Below, one piece after another: positions 56,476 through 64,000 of a stretch of DNA of 64,000 nt. The first letter of the stretch is position 1. The number at the start of each line of letters is the position of its first letter. A program made the position numbers and the translations under genes. The stretch spans positions 2,138,001 through 2,202,000 of the forward strand of contig NC_014315.1 in assembly GCF_000143085.1 (NCBI RefSeq), in the 5' to 3' direction. This stretch comes from Nitrosococcus watsonii C-113. GTDB taxonomy: Bacteria > Pseudomonadota > Gammaproteobacteria > Nitrosococcales > Nitrosococcaceae. The notes under the pieces were generated by a model. That model was not told the DNA's origin, did no database searches, and was given only the letters and a program-made list of their open reading frames with translations.

Positions 56476-56913
56476 ATGAAACTGCAAATATTTAATGGCG
56501 TGCCCGCTCAACTATCAAAACTCCTTCTCTCACTTATGGCATTCACCCTTATACCCATAAGCGCCTGTTCCTCTCATTCTCCTTGCGATCCGGATTTCCT
56601 CCCTGCCACTTCTCCTTCACCCCCCAATGAATGCCGGGTAGACGGCTGCTCTCTCGCGCCGGACTTTGATTTCGGCTACTGCTGCAATCAACATGACGCC
56701 CGCTATTGGTCAGGGGGTACCACGCAGGAACGTAAACAAGCCGATCTGGCCTTACGGCAGTGCTTGGCCGAAGCGAATCATGAAATGCTAGCGGTACTGT
56801 ACTACTATGGAGTTAGAATTGGCGGCACCCCCTACCTGCCGACTCCTTGGCGCTGGGGGTTCGGTTGGAATTACCCGCAATACCAACTAAACCATGACGC
56901 CGAATCAAATTGA
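56476..56913 (+). CDS. Small lipoprotein with phospholipase-A2-like CCxxHD motif
   Basis: 145 residues. The signal region (about 8-31) ends with the lipobox ISAC. The body has DFDFGYCCNQHDARYWSGG (about 71-89), where CC-x2-HD-x2-Y is the catalytic His-Asp motif of secreted phospholipase A2, followed by RKQADLALRQCLAEA, the second helix with a partner Cys. Other Cys (PCD, ECR, GCS) could form disulfides. It lacks an obvious calcium loop of the snake-venom type, so the family assignment is tentative. It follows the patatin-like lipoprotein, suggesting an envelope lipid-turnover or secreted phospholipase pair. Its 3' end overlaps convergent folC by 9 bp. Confidence 0.55.
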   Translation: MKLQIFNGVPAQLSKLLLSLMAFTLIPISACSSHSPCDPDFLPATSPSPPNECRVDGCSLAPDFDFGYCCNQHDARYWSGGTTQERKQADLALRQCLAEANHEMLAVLYYYGVRIGGTPYLPTPWRWGFGWNYPQYQLNHDAESN

Positions 56914-58191
56914 GGAAGCCAATCCCTCTAGCCGCATCACCGCTTCCACCGTATGAAAGGACCCAAAAACCAGTACCCGATCTCCCGTTTGAGCGGTTTC
57001 CAGAGCAGCCTGGTAAGCCTCTACCACGCTTGGATAAATGGCGGGGTTGAGATGATAGCCCATCTTCCCGGCCAACGCCTTGCCCGACAGTCCTCTATCC
57101 ATCGCTAATCCACCCACAAACCAGCCCTGGATAATACGCTCCAGGGCACCCACTACCCCAGTCACATCCTTATCCGCCAACATCCCGAGAACTGCGTAGG
57201 TCTGCCCCTCGCAGGGCCTATCCGTAAGCGAGCGGGCCAGCCAGCGGGCACCATGAGGATTATGAGCTACATCGAAGATTCGCTCAACCTTACCAGAAAA
57301 GCACTGGAAACGGCCCGGCAAGCGCACTGCGCTGAGGCCACCCCGGATGGCCGTCTCCGAAACAGGCAGCCGTTCTGACATAAGTTTTAATGCCATCAGC
57401 GCGGTCGCCCCATTCTGATGCTGACAGGCCCCCGTAAGGGCCGGATGGGGTAAATCCGCGTAATGGCTCCCATCACTCCACCAGGACCATCCTTCGCCGG
57501 TTATTCGATAATGAAAGTCGCGGCCTATTCGATAAAGGGGGGCCGCCAATTCCTGGGCCCGGGCAGGTACACTCTTTGGAGGTTTCGGATCGCCGCAGAT
57601 GGCGGGACGATGGGAGCGGAAAATACCTGCTTTTTCAAAGCCGATGGACTCCCGATCAGGTCCTAAAAAATTAACATGATCAATATCCACCGTAGTAATC
57701 ACAGCCACATCCGCATCCAGCGCATTGACCGCATCCAAGCGTCCACCTAGCCCTACTTCTAGCAGCGCAATATCCAATCCCGATTGGTGGAAAATATCAA
57801 TGGCGGCCAAGGTGCCAAACTCGAAATAGGTCAGGGAAATCTCGCGACGGGCGGAATCAATACGGGCAAAGGATTGGCAAATGAGATCATCCGAGACGGC
57901 TTCCCCTTGTATCTTAATCCGCTCGTTATAGCGCAATAGATGGGGAGAGGTATAGCTGCCCACCCGGTAACCAGCAGCCAGCAGGATGGCTTCCAATAGG
58001 GCCACCGTAGAACCTTTTCCATTAGTACCGGCAATGGTCACTATAGGAAAAGGAGGCGTGGAGAGCACCATGCGCTGAAGTACGGCGCTGGCCCTGATTA
58101 AACTGGGATCAACCCGAGGCCAATGGGCGGTTTCCTGCCACCGCAGCCAGTCCGAGAGCCGGGAAAAACGCGCCACCCAGTGGAGGGTCAA
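56905..58191 (-). CDS. folC: Bifunctional dihydrofolate / folylpolyglutamate synthase FolC
   Basis: 428 residues, a Mur-ligase fold. [20 protein letters not shown] in part ([14 protein letters not shown], about 53-66) is the P-loop; [20 protein letters not shown] in part ([12 protein letters not shown]) is the folate signature. VFDVAHN-type FDVAHNPHG (about 300) and the end [11 protein letters not shown] are typical. It adds glutamate to dihydropteroate and extends polyglutamate tails. Its start overlaps the accD stop by 4 bp. Confidence 0.94.
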   Translation of the reverse strand: MTLHWVARFSRLSDWLRWQETAHWPRVDPSLIRASAVLQRMVLSTPPFPIVTIAGTNGKGSTVALLEAILLAAGYRVGSYTSPHLLRYNERIKIQGEAVSDDLICQSFARIDSARREISLTYFEFGTLAAIDIFHQSGLDIALLEVGLGGRLDAVNALDADVAVITTVDIDHVNFLGPDRESIGFEKAGIFRSHRPAICGDPKPPKSVPARAQELAAPLYRIGRDFHYRITGEGWSWWSDGSHYADLPHPALTGACQHQNGATALMALKLMSERLPVSETAIRGGLSAVRLPGRFQCFSGKVERIFDVAHNPHGARWLARSLTDRPCEGQTYAVLGMLADKDVTGVVGALERIIQGWFVGGLAMDRGLSGKALAGKMGYHLNPAIYPSVVEAYQAALETAQTGDRVLVFGSFHTVEAVMRLEGLASSI

Positions 58192-59048
58192 ATAGAAGGC
58201 TTGTGGGTCAAAATTGCCAGCAGCCCGGCAATGCGATCTGGCAGTTCACGGCGGTCCACAATCATGTCGATAACACCATGGGCCAGCAAAAACTCGCTCC
58301 GCTGGAAGCCCTTAGGCAATTTCTCCCGCACGGTTTGTTCAATCACTCGGGGACCAGCAAACCCAATCAAAGCACCAGGCTCAGCAATATTGATATCCCC
58401 CAGCATGGCCAGACTGGCGCTCACCCCGCCCATGGTGGGATCAGTAAGCACCGAAATAAAAGGGAGCCCTTGCTTGCTCAAGCGGGCCAGCGCGGCGCTG
58501 GTTTTACTCATTTGCAGGAGGGAAAACAGTCCCTCTTGCATCCGCGCTCCCCCACTGGCGGAAAAGCACACCAGTGGTATCCTTTGCTCGATAGCGGCTT
58601 CCACTCCTCGCACAAAGCGCTCGCCCGCTACCGATCCCAGGGAGCCGCCCATGAAACTAAATTCAAAGGCGGCCACCACCAGCGGCAACCCCCTGACTTG
58701 CCCCGCCATGACCACCAGCGAATCATTCTCCTGAACTATCTTTTGGGTTTGAGACAAGCGGTCCTTGTACTTCTTGCTATCCTTGAATTTAAGGGTATCC
58801 ACCGGCTGTAGATTAGCGCCGATCTCTTCTCGCTGCCCCTCGTCGAGGAAAACATCCAGACGCCGGCGAGCGCTAATTCGCTTGTGACCGCCACACTTGG
58901 GACAAACATCCATGTTACGCTCCAATTCCACCCGGTACAGGATCGCATCGCAAGCGTTGCACTTAGTCCACAAGCCTTCCGGTACCGATTTACGCTTAGG
59001 TCCTTCGGTACGGATTTTAGAGGGAAGTAGTTTGCCGAGCCAACTCAT
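58188..59048 (-). CDS. accD: Acetyl-CoA carboxylase carboxyltransferase beta subunit
   Basis: 286 residues. The N-terminal zinc ribbon has [16 protein letters not shown] then CPKCGGH (about 31-56). The carboxyltransferase domain has [33 protein letters not shown] in part (SGGARMQEG), and [20 protein letters not shown] (oxyanion-hole region). It works with AccA and biotin-AccB. The order trpA-accD-folC is conserved widely in proteobacteria and is seen here; it overlaps folC by 4 bp. Confidence 0.96.
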   Translation of the reverse strand: MSWLGKLLPSKIRTEGPKRKSVPEGLWTKCNACDAILYRVELERNMDVCPKCGGHKRISARRRLDVFLDEGQREEIGANLQPVDTLKFKDSKKYKDRLSQTQKIVQENDSLVVMAGQVRGLPLVVAAFEFSFMGGSLGSVAGERFVRGVEAAIEQRIPLVCFSASGGARMQEGLFSLLQMSKTSAALARLSKQGLPFISVLTDPTMGGVSASLAMLGDINIAEPGALIGFAGPRVIEQTVREKLPKGFQRSEFLLAHGVIDMIVDRRELPDRIAGLLAILTHKPSI

Positions 59049-59067
59049 AACTATCGATTATTTCTGG

Positions 59068-59883
59068 TTAAATATTTTTAGCGGCATCAATAGCTTCGCG
59101 CATTGTTCGCAGTAAAGCACTGACTTCCTCCGGTATCGCCTCCGGGCTATCCTGGTATTGCTCAATGCGTTTGACTAAAGCGCTCCCCACGACCACCGCA
59201 TCGGCAATGGACGCAATCTGAGCGGCCGAGGGCGCGTCTCGAATGCCGAATCCCACCCCCACCGGCATGGAGGTATGACGCCGGATATTAGCTACATGCA
59301 GGCTTACGTCATCCACATCCAGGGTAGAGGCGCCAGTCACGCCTTTTAAAGAAACATAGTAAATAAATCCACTGCCCAAGGCGCAAATTTGCTCTATACG
59401 CTTCGGGGAGCTCGTGGGTGCCAGCAAAAAAATCCGATCAAGCCCTTGTTCCTCGCAAGCCACCACTAATGGCGCTGCTTCCTCGGGTGGCATATCCACT
59501 GTCAGAAGGCCATCGACTCCATGAACAGCTGCTTGCTGGGCAAAATTTTGATAGCCTAGTATTTCAATGGGATTAAGGTAACCCATCAAAATTACCGGGG
59601 TTTCCTGATCATCGCGGCGAAACTCAGCCACCATCGCCAAAACATCCAATAAGGAAGTACCTTCAGCCAGTGCCCGCTCGCAAGCCTTCTGAATAACGGG
59701 ACCATCGGCCATCGGGTCGGAAAAAGGAACTCCCAGTTCCAGGATATCAGCGCCTGCCGCCACCAGGGCATGCATTAAAGGAACCGTCACCTGGGGCTTG
59801 GGATCACCCGCCGTAATATACGGGATCAGGGCTTTTCGTCCTTGCTCCCGAAGGAGGGCAAAACGCTCGGTAATCCGGCTCAC
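59068..59883 (-). CDS. trpA: Tryptophan synthase alpha subunit
   Basis: 271 residues, a TIM barrel. [12 protein letters not shown] near the N-terminus, the catalytic Glu in [19 protein letters not shown] (about 48-66) and Asp in [10 protein letters not shown] are in place. [13 protein letters not shown] and [14 protein letters not shown] hold the phosphate site. It splits indole-glycerol phosphate and passes indole to TrpB. Its ATG overlaps the trpB stop by 4 bp, so the subunits are co-translated. Confidence 0.97.
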   Translation of the reverse strand: MSRITERFALLREQGRKALIPYITAGDPKPQVTVPLMHALVAAGADILELGVPFSDPMADGPVIQKACERALAEGTSLLDVLAMVAEFRRDDQETPVILMGYLNPIEILGYQNFAQQAAVHGVDGLLTVDMPPEEAAPLVVACEEQGLDRIFLLAPTSSPKRIEQICALGSGFIYYVSLKGVTGASTLDVDDVSLHVANIRRHTSMPVGVGFGIRDAPSAAQIASIADAVVVGSALVKRIEQYQDSPEAIPEEVSALLRTMREAIDAAKNI

Positions 59884-61112
59884 AGGGAAATCCCCTCAAT
59901 TTTGGCTACTGTGTTGATGTCTTTATCCCCACGCCCCGAGAGATTGACGATAATCCCTTGCTCCGGCGCCAAAGTGGGCGCCAAGTGCATAGCGTAGGCC
60001 AAGGCATGACTGCTTTCCAAAGCGGGAATAATACCTTCAATGCGGGTCAGGGCATGAAAGGCCGCCAGGGCCTCCTCATCGCTAATGGCCACATAGGTCG
60101 CCCGCCCAGTATCCTTCAACCAAGCGTGCTCAGGACCTACCCCAGGATAATCAAGACCCGCCGAAATGGAATGGGTATCCATAATCTGGCCATGGCTATT
60201 TTCCACCAGGTAGGTCCGGTTGCCATGAAGAACGCCCGGCTTGCCCGCGCAGAGGGAAGCAGCATGCTGCCCGGTTTCCAGTCCTAACCCCGCCGCTTCC
60301 ACACCATAGAGCGCGACTTGCTCATCCTTGCAAAAAGGATGGAACAAGCCAATGGCATTGGAACCGCCCCCCACGCAAGCCACCAAAGCATGGGGAAGCG
60401 CGCCTAGCTGCGCCAGAATCTGGGTCCGGGCCTCCCGCCCAATCACCGCCTGGAAATCCCGCACCATCACCGGATAGGGATGAGGCCCCGCCACGGTGCC
60501 AATCACATAAAAGGTATTATCCACATGAGCCACCCAATCTCGCATGGCTTCATTCAAGGCATCCTTCAAGGTTCTCGACCCGGAAGTCACAGGCACTACT
60601 TCTGCCCCTAACAGGCGCATCCGGTAAACATTAGGGGCTTGCCGCTCTATGTCCTCGGACCCCATGTAGACCACGCACTCCAGGCCTAAGCGGGCGGCTA
60701 CCGTAGCCGTAGCAACGCCATGCTGACCCGCGCCCGTTTCGGCGATCAAACGGGTCTTCCCCATCCGTTTTGCCAGCAGGGCCTGCCCCACGGTATTGTT
60801 GATTTTATGGGCGCCGGTATGGCTAAGATCTTCCCGCTTCAAAAAGATCCGGGCGCCCCCTAACTGCTCGCTCCAGCGTTGGGCAAAATACAGGGGCGTC
60901 GGCCGCCCCACATAATGGGCAAGATCGGATTCTAGCTCAGCCTGGAAATCCGGATCATCACGATAGCGTTCATAGGCCTGGCGGAGTTCCTCGATAGGCT
61001 CCATCAGGGTTTCCGCTATAAAACGGCCACCATAAGGACCAAAATGACCCTTTTCGTCAGGCATCTGATCGTCGTTCCTGCCGGCTGCTAAAGCCTGGGC
61101 TTCAGTTGACAC
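59880..61112 (-). CDS. trpB: Tryptophan synthase beta subunit
   Basis: 410 residues with a PLP-dependent fold. It begins with [16 protein letters not shown]; the PLP Lys is in [16 protein letters not shown] (about 93-108), and the phosphate-binding loop is [13 protein letters not shown] (about 240). [13 protein letters not shown] and [13 protein letters not shown] are also typical. It condenses indole with serine. It overlaps trpF by 11 bp upstream and trpA by 4 bp downstream. Confidence 0.97.
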   Translation of the reverse strand: MSTEAQALAAGRNDDQMPDEKGHFGPYGGRFIAETLMEPIEELRQAYERYRDDPDFQAELESDLAHYVGRPTPLYFAQRWSEQLGGARIFLKREDLSHTGAHKINNTVGQALLAKRMGKTRLIAETGAGQHGVATATVAARLGLECVVYMGSEDIERQAPNVYRMRLLGAEVVPVTSGSRTLKDALNEAMRDWVAHVDNTFYVIGTVAGPHPYPVMVRDFQAVIGREARTQILAQLGALPHALVACVGGGSNAIGLFHPFCKDEQVALYGVEAAGLGLETGQHAASLCAGKPGVLHGNRTYLVENSHGQIMDTHSISAGLDYPGVGPEHAWLKDTGRATYVAISDEEALAAFHALTRIEGIIPALESSHALAYAMHLAPTLAPEQGIIVNLSGRGDKDINTVAKIEGISL

Positions 61113-61728
61113 TGTCTACACCTCGCATAAAAGCCGCCATTTTGGCGGCATCTTTCACACCTTTAACTCGTTCGACTCCGCCGCTGACATCCACCGCGTA
61201 GGGCCGCACCTGCTTCACCGCCTGGGCAATGTTTTCGGGAGTCAAACCTCCAGCTAAAATAACCGCCTTTGAAAGACTCTTGGGAACGCGTCCCCAATCG
61301 AAGGCCCGTCCCGTTCCGCCCGGCACTCCAGCCTGATAAGTATCCAGCAGCAAGGCCGAAGCACTTCCATAAGACTGCGCCAAGCCTGGGAGATCCACGC
61401 CCTCCGCCATCCGGATCGCCTTAATATAGGCCCTGCCATAATGGCTGCAATCTTCAGGCGGCTCCTCGCCGTGAAACTGGAGGATATCAATAGGCACCCT
61501 CTCCAGTATTTGCTGAAGGTAACCAGGGGCAGCATTTACAAACAATCCCACCACCGTTACGAAAGGGGGTAACTCCCGCACGATTTGATAAGCCTGCTGC
61601 GGACTCACCGCCCGTGGACTCTCGGAATAAAAGACTAGACCGATGGCATCCGCCCCTAAACGAACGGCCTGGAGGGCATCCTCTCGGCGCGTAATGCCAC
61701 AAAATTTTACCCGGGTACGCATCTCCAC
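61102..61728 (-). CDS. trpF: Phosphoribosylanthranilate isomerase
   Basis: 208 residues, a TIM barrel. [20 protein letters not shown] (Cys catalytic base, about residue 9) and [12 protein letters not shown] are present, then [20 protein letters not shown] in part (GGTGRAFDW, catalytic Asp in LDTY) and [15 protein letters not shown]. The start may be either the ATG at 61728 or two codons later. It converts phosphoribosylanthranilate to CdRP. Part of the truA-trpF-trpB-trpA-accD-folC cluster, with 12 bp between it and truA. Confidence 0.96.
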   Translation of the reverse strand: MEMRTRVKFCGITRREDALQAVRLGADAIGLVFYSESPRAVSPQQAYQIVRELPPFVTVVGLFVNAAPGYLQQILERVPIDILQFHGEEPPEDCSHYGRAYIKAIRMAEGVDLPGLAQSYGSASALLLDTYQAGVPGGTGRAFDWGRVPKSLSKAVILAGGLTPENIAQAVKQVRPYAVDVSGGVERVKGVKDAAKMAAFMRGVDSVN

Positions 61729-61740
61729 AAAGATAACAGG

Positions 61741-62520
61741 TTACCAAACCGTGACGGGACAGGAAAGTTTGGGTAAACCAAAGTGATCGGGGTAATCCAC
61801 GCTCACCAAGTACAAACCATCGGGACGAGCAGTCACACCTCCCACAGCACGGCATCGCGCCTGTAATACCTCCTCCGCCCAGCGCGGCGGTTGTTCTCCC
61901 TTTCCTATCGCCATGAGTACCCCGGCAATATTACGCACCATATGGTGCAAAAAAGCATTGGCCGAGATATCCATGATGATCCAATCCCCTTGCCGTGTCA
62001 CCTCTAAATGATGGACGTTTCTGACAGGGCTCTTGGCCTGGCAAGCCTTAGCTCGAAAGGAAGAAAAATCATGTTCGCCCACCAGAAAAGCACCCGCTTC
62101 CTTCATCTTAGTAACGGATAAAGGCTGACAATACCACGTCACGCGGCGATTCGCGATAGCTGGGCGCGTCCTGCGGTTAAGGACGATATATCGATAGTGC
62201 CGCGCTATCGCCGAAAAGCGGGCATGAAAAGCCTCGTTCACCGGTTGCGCCCATAAAATGGCCACCTCCGGCGGCAGATTAGCATTGCCGCCAAAAACCC
62301 AATGGTGCTCTAAACGGAAAGTGGTAGTGTCAAAATGAACCACCTGGGCCGCGGCATGCACCCCCGCATCGGTACGCCCCGCAGTGATGACAGTAACCGG
62401 CTCATTAGCTACCGTGGAAAGAGCCCGCTCCAAAGTAGCCTGGACTGTACGCACGCCCTTTTGGGACTGCCACCCGGAAAAATTGGAGCCATCATACTCA
62501 AGACCAAGCGCGATTCTCAT
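61741..62520 (-). CDS. truA: tRNA pseudouridine38-40 synthase TruA
   Basis: 259 residues. It begins MRIALGLEYDGSNFSGWQSQ; the catalytic Asp is in VITAGRTDAGVHAAAQVVHF in part (GRTDAGVHA, about 46-54). RRVTWYCQPL and FLHHMVRNIAGVLMAIG complete the family pattern. It modifies positions 38-40 of the anticodon stem in several tRNAs. First gene of the trp/acc/folC run on the minus strand. Confidence 0.96.
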   Translation of the reverse strand: MRIALGLEYDGSNFSGWQSQKGVRTVQATLERALSTVANEPVTVITAGRTDAGVHAAAQVVHFDTTTFRLEHHWVFGGNANLPPEVAILWAQPVNEAFHARFSAIARHYRYIVLNRRTRPAIANRRVTWYCQPLSVTKMKEAGAFLVGEHDFSSFRAKACQAKSPVRNVHHLEVTRQGDWIIMDISANAFLHHMVRNIAGVLMAIGKGEQPPRWAEEVLQARCRAVGGVTARPDGLYLVSVDYPDHFGLPKLSCPVTVW

Positions 62521-62894
62521 CAGGTTAGTTAGGGGGGGATTTAAGCACCCCGGAGAAAATTTATAATCATTTCCTCTTTACTATAACACTGCTGCCCCTA
62601 AGCCTAGGGTGGCGCGCCCGCAGCCAAGCCCTGTACCCATGCACGCTGCCTACTTTGTCATTCTGAGACTCATTTCATACCGTTCTGCCGCGTATAGGCC
62701 GAATATAGACAAGCTCTTATCCCCCCTTAATTAACGGGATGAGGTCAACAGGGTAGAGCGCCCCGGATTCCTAGATGGCCAAGTTCCTATTCCCGCCTGC
62801 GCCACCGGTGCCGGCACAAAGATTCTGCCCATCGGTCTCTGGCGCCCGCTCCTTGAATTTTATTTTGACAATCAGTCATCTATTGGAGTCATGC
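62521..62894. other. Gene-free stretch between truA and the secreted protein
   Basis: About 370 bp between divergent genes, so it should hold promoters for the truA-trp cluster (leftwards) and the secreted protein (rightwards). The frame of the secreted protein is open back to 62775, but those residues are Pro-rich and precede a clear signal peptide, so I treat them as untranslated. No operator or attenuator was recognised. Confidence 0.4.
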
Positions 62895-63575
62895 GTGCCA
62901 AAAATTCTTACCATTTTACGAAAGCCTTTGATAGGCGCGGTATGCCTGCTGGCCTTCAGCGCCCCGGTCAACGCGGTGCCAATCCTCAGTTTTGAATTAT
63001 CCAACGCCGCGCCCCAGGTGGGCGATAGCCTGAGCGTCAACATTCGCGCTGCTGGTATGGCGGATTTGTATAGCTATCACCTCGGTGTTGGCTTCGATGC
63101 CTCAATGCTTGGATTGACCTCGGTCGCACCCGGGGGATTTCTCGCCAGCAGCGGGTTAACCCTCGGCGCGCTGGGCCTGTTTAGCTTTGACATTCCCTCA
63201 ACGGGGCAGGTAAGCAACATCCGCGACAGCCTGCTAGACCCGGTTCCTGGCGTTGCGGGCGGCGGAATTCTGGCCACCTTAACCTGGAAGATGCTTGCGG
63301 CCGGCGGCAGCGCCCTGAACTTTCTCAACCTGAACGCCCCCTTGGGCACCGGGGGATTAAATTCGATGGGCCAGGCGATTACGTTCGCCAGCGCGGCCCC
63401 GACAAACTTTACCGCGCTCGCACCCGTGCCGGCGCCGGGCAATTATCAGGTCACCACCACGGCGACGGTCGCCGGTGCCGGCGAAAGTAAAACCGCGGTG
63501 ACCACCGTGACGGTCAACCCCGTAAGCCAGCCCGAAGCGGTGTCCATGGGACTCAAGATACAGCGGGCGCCATAA
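62895..63575 (+). CDS. Secreted cohesin-like domain protein
   Basis: 226 residues from a GTG at 62895, with GGAG six bases upstream; this start gives a clean signal peptide (LIGAVCLLAFSAPVNA). The body (about 25-175) is a beta-sandwich of the cohesin type: LSFELSNAAPQVGDSLSVNI, YSYHLGVGFDASMLGLTSV and ILATLTWKMLAAGGSALNFL are the usual strands. Such domains occur in bacterial surface proteins, often before a sorting signal. After it, VTTTATVAGAGESKTAVTTV and a short tail end at a TAA. The DNA just downstream encodes a similar NYE-VTTATVVETGEKV repeat in another frame, so this protein may be truncated by a frameshift. No PEP-CTERM sorting signal is visible. Confidence 0.6.
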   Translation: MPKILTILRKPLIGAVCLLAFSAPVNAVPILSFELSNAAPQVGDSLSVNIRAAGMADLYSYHLGVGFDASMLGLTSVAPGGFLASSGLTLGALGLFSFDIPSTGQVSNIRDSLLDPVPGVAGGGILATLTWKMLAAGGSALNFLNLNAPLGTGGLNSMGQAITFASAAPTNFTALAPVPAPGNYQVTTTATVAGAGESKTAVTTVTVNPVSQPEAVSMGLKIQRAP

Positions 63576-63591
63576 TCGTAGTGGTTATCCC

Positions 63592-64000
63592 TTGCCCCAG
63601 GGGGAGAGGGCTCACCAGACAGCGTTTTTTAGTTTTTCCCCCAAGGACAAGAGTCAAGCCTACTCGGTGCGTTTTACGCAGACCATCACCCCCGATACGG
63701 GCCTGGAACTGAGCCCGTCCCTGGACGGGACCGTGATGGATATCACAGGGGGGAAAACGGATGACTTAACCCAATGGATCGTGACCACCGCAGAAGGGAA
63801 CTATGAGATTGTCACCACCGCAACCGTGGTGGAAACCGGGGAGAAGGTGTCCGCCCGCAATGAAGTACGCGTCATCGCCCCCGGCTCGCCGAGCATCATG
63901 GTAACAGGCCCCGTGGGAAGAGGCGCACTGAAACCGGACACCATCACGCCATTCACACTGGGAGCCGAGATCTTCGGCAAAGATGCTGATAAGGTTGAGG
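63592..64000 (+). CDS. Partial secreted repeat protein running off the right edge
   Basis: The +1 frame relative to the previous gene is open from before 63541 to the edge. From about 63631 it reads like real protein: FSPKDKSQAYSVRFTQT, GLELSPSLDGTVMDITGG, NYEIVTTATVVETGEKVSA and LGAEIFGKDADK. The segment around VTTATVVETGEKV parallels VTTTATVAGAGESKT at the end of the preceding frame. No good start codon is seen (TTG at 63592 without a strong ribosome binding site), so it is either a separate gene with an unclear start or the continuation of the cohesin-like protein after a frameshift. The C-terminus is outside the window. Confidence 0.45.
   Translation, partial: MPQGERAHQTAFFSFSPKDKSQAYSVRFTQTITPDTGLELSPSLDGTVMDITGGKTDDLTQWIVTTAEGNYEIVTTATVVETGEKVSARNEVRVIAPGSPSIMVTGPVGRGALKPDTITPFTLGAEIFGKDADKVE

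Overview
The window looks like chromosomal DNA of a halotolerant, Gram-negative gammaproteobacterium of the purple-sulfur/ammonia-oxidiser branch (Chromatiales; Nitrosococcus is my best guess). This is inferred from gene order and protein character: truA-trpF-trpB-trpA-accD-folC, aroQ-accB-accC-prmA, scpA-scpB-rluB, fis-purH, an ectoine gene pair, and many secreted and outer-membrane proteins. No rRNA, tRNA, CRISPR array or intact transposase was recognised.

Region by region. 1-1.8 kb: two small exported proteins (a monoheme cytochrome and a surface-antigen-like protein) in otherwise unreadable DNA. 1.8-11.4 kb (minus strand): an operon that I read as a Druantia-type anti-phage defence locus. 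It has a 2095-residue DEAH helicase with a DUF1998-like cysteine cluster (DruE-like), preceded by two frames that together resemble one YjiT/STY4851-like protein (DruH-like). The two frames are in phase and separated by one TAA. 12.2-13.7 kb: two adjacent broken genes, an alpha/beta hydrolase with an internal deletion and a rhomboid protease with a 1-bp frameshift. 13.8-16.6 kb: a secreted protein, a pair of small conserved genes bracketed by two copies of a palindromic repeat, and a lipoprotein. 16.6-23 kb: a probable cAMP signalling group, made of a FecR-TPR-beta-barrel fusion, a CHASE2 adenylate cyclase and a divergent Crp-like regulator. 23-31.8 kb: pentapeptide-repeat and Spy-like proteins, rsmJ, cutA-dsbD-thioredoxin (periplasmic redox), and aroQ-accBC-prmA.

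31.8-46.1 kb is mostly housekeeping: a GH15 glycosidase, fis, purH, argC, a bactofilin, erpA, a ferredoxin, a squalene/phytoene-synthase-like protein with an eroded first Asp motif, rluB, scpAB, trpS, a site-2 protease, serS and a DUF190 protein. 46.3-50.2 kb is a visibly GC-richer scar. It holds an sbcD remnant, a SLOG/SLATT-like fragment cut at both ends, and an NB-ARC/TPR STAND protein whose N-terminal domain looks cut and whose C-terminus carries an exact 21-residue modular repeat (A-B-A-A-B-A). 50.2-54.2 kb: an MscS channel and ectC-ask with divergent ectR. The ectA and ectB genes that normally sit in this cluster are not here. 54.3-56.9 kb: trmB, then two putative lipoprotein phospholipases (patatin-like and PLA2-like). 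56.9-62.5 kb: folC, accD, trpA, trpB, trpF and truA on the minus strand. The right end holds cohesin-like secreted protein(s) broken by a frame change and running off the edge.

Taken together, the window is a conserved core interrupted by two defence-related segments (Druantia-like; STAND/SLOG-SLATT) at different stages of decay. It also carries envelope-stress and osmoadaptation genes suited to a saline habitat. All homology statements come from reading motifs; no database search was run.
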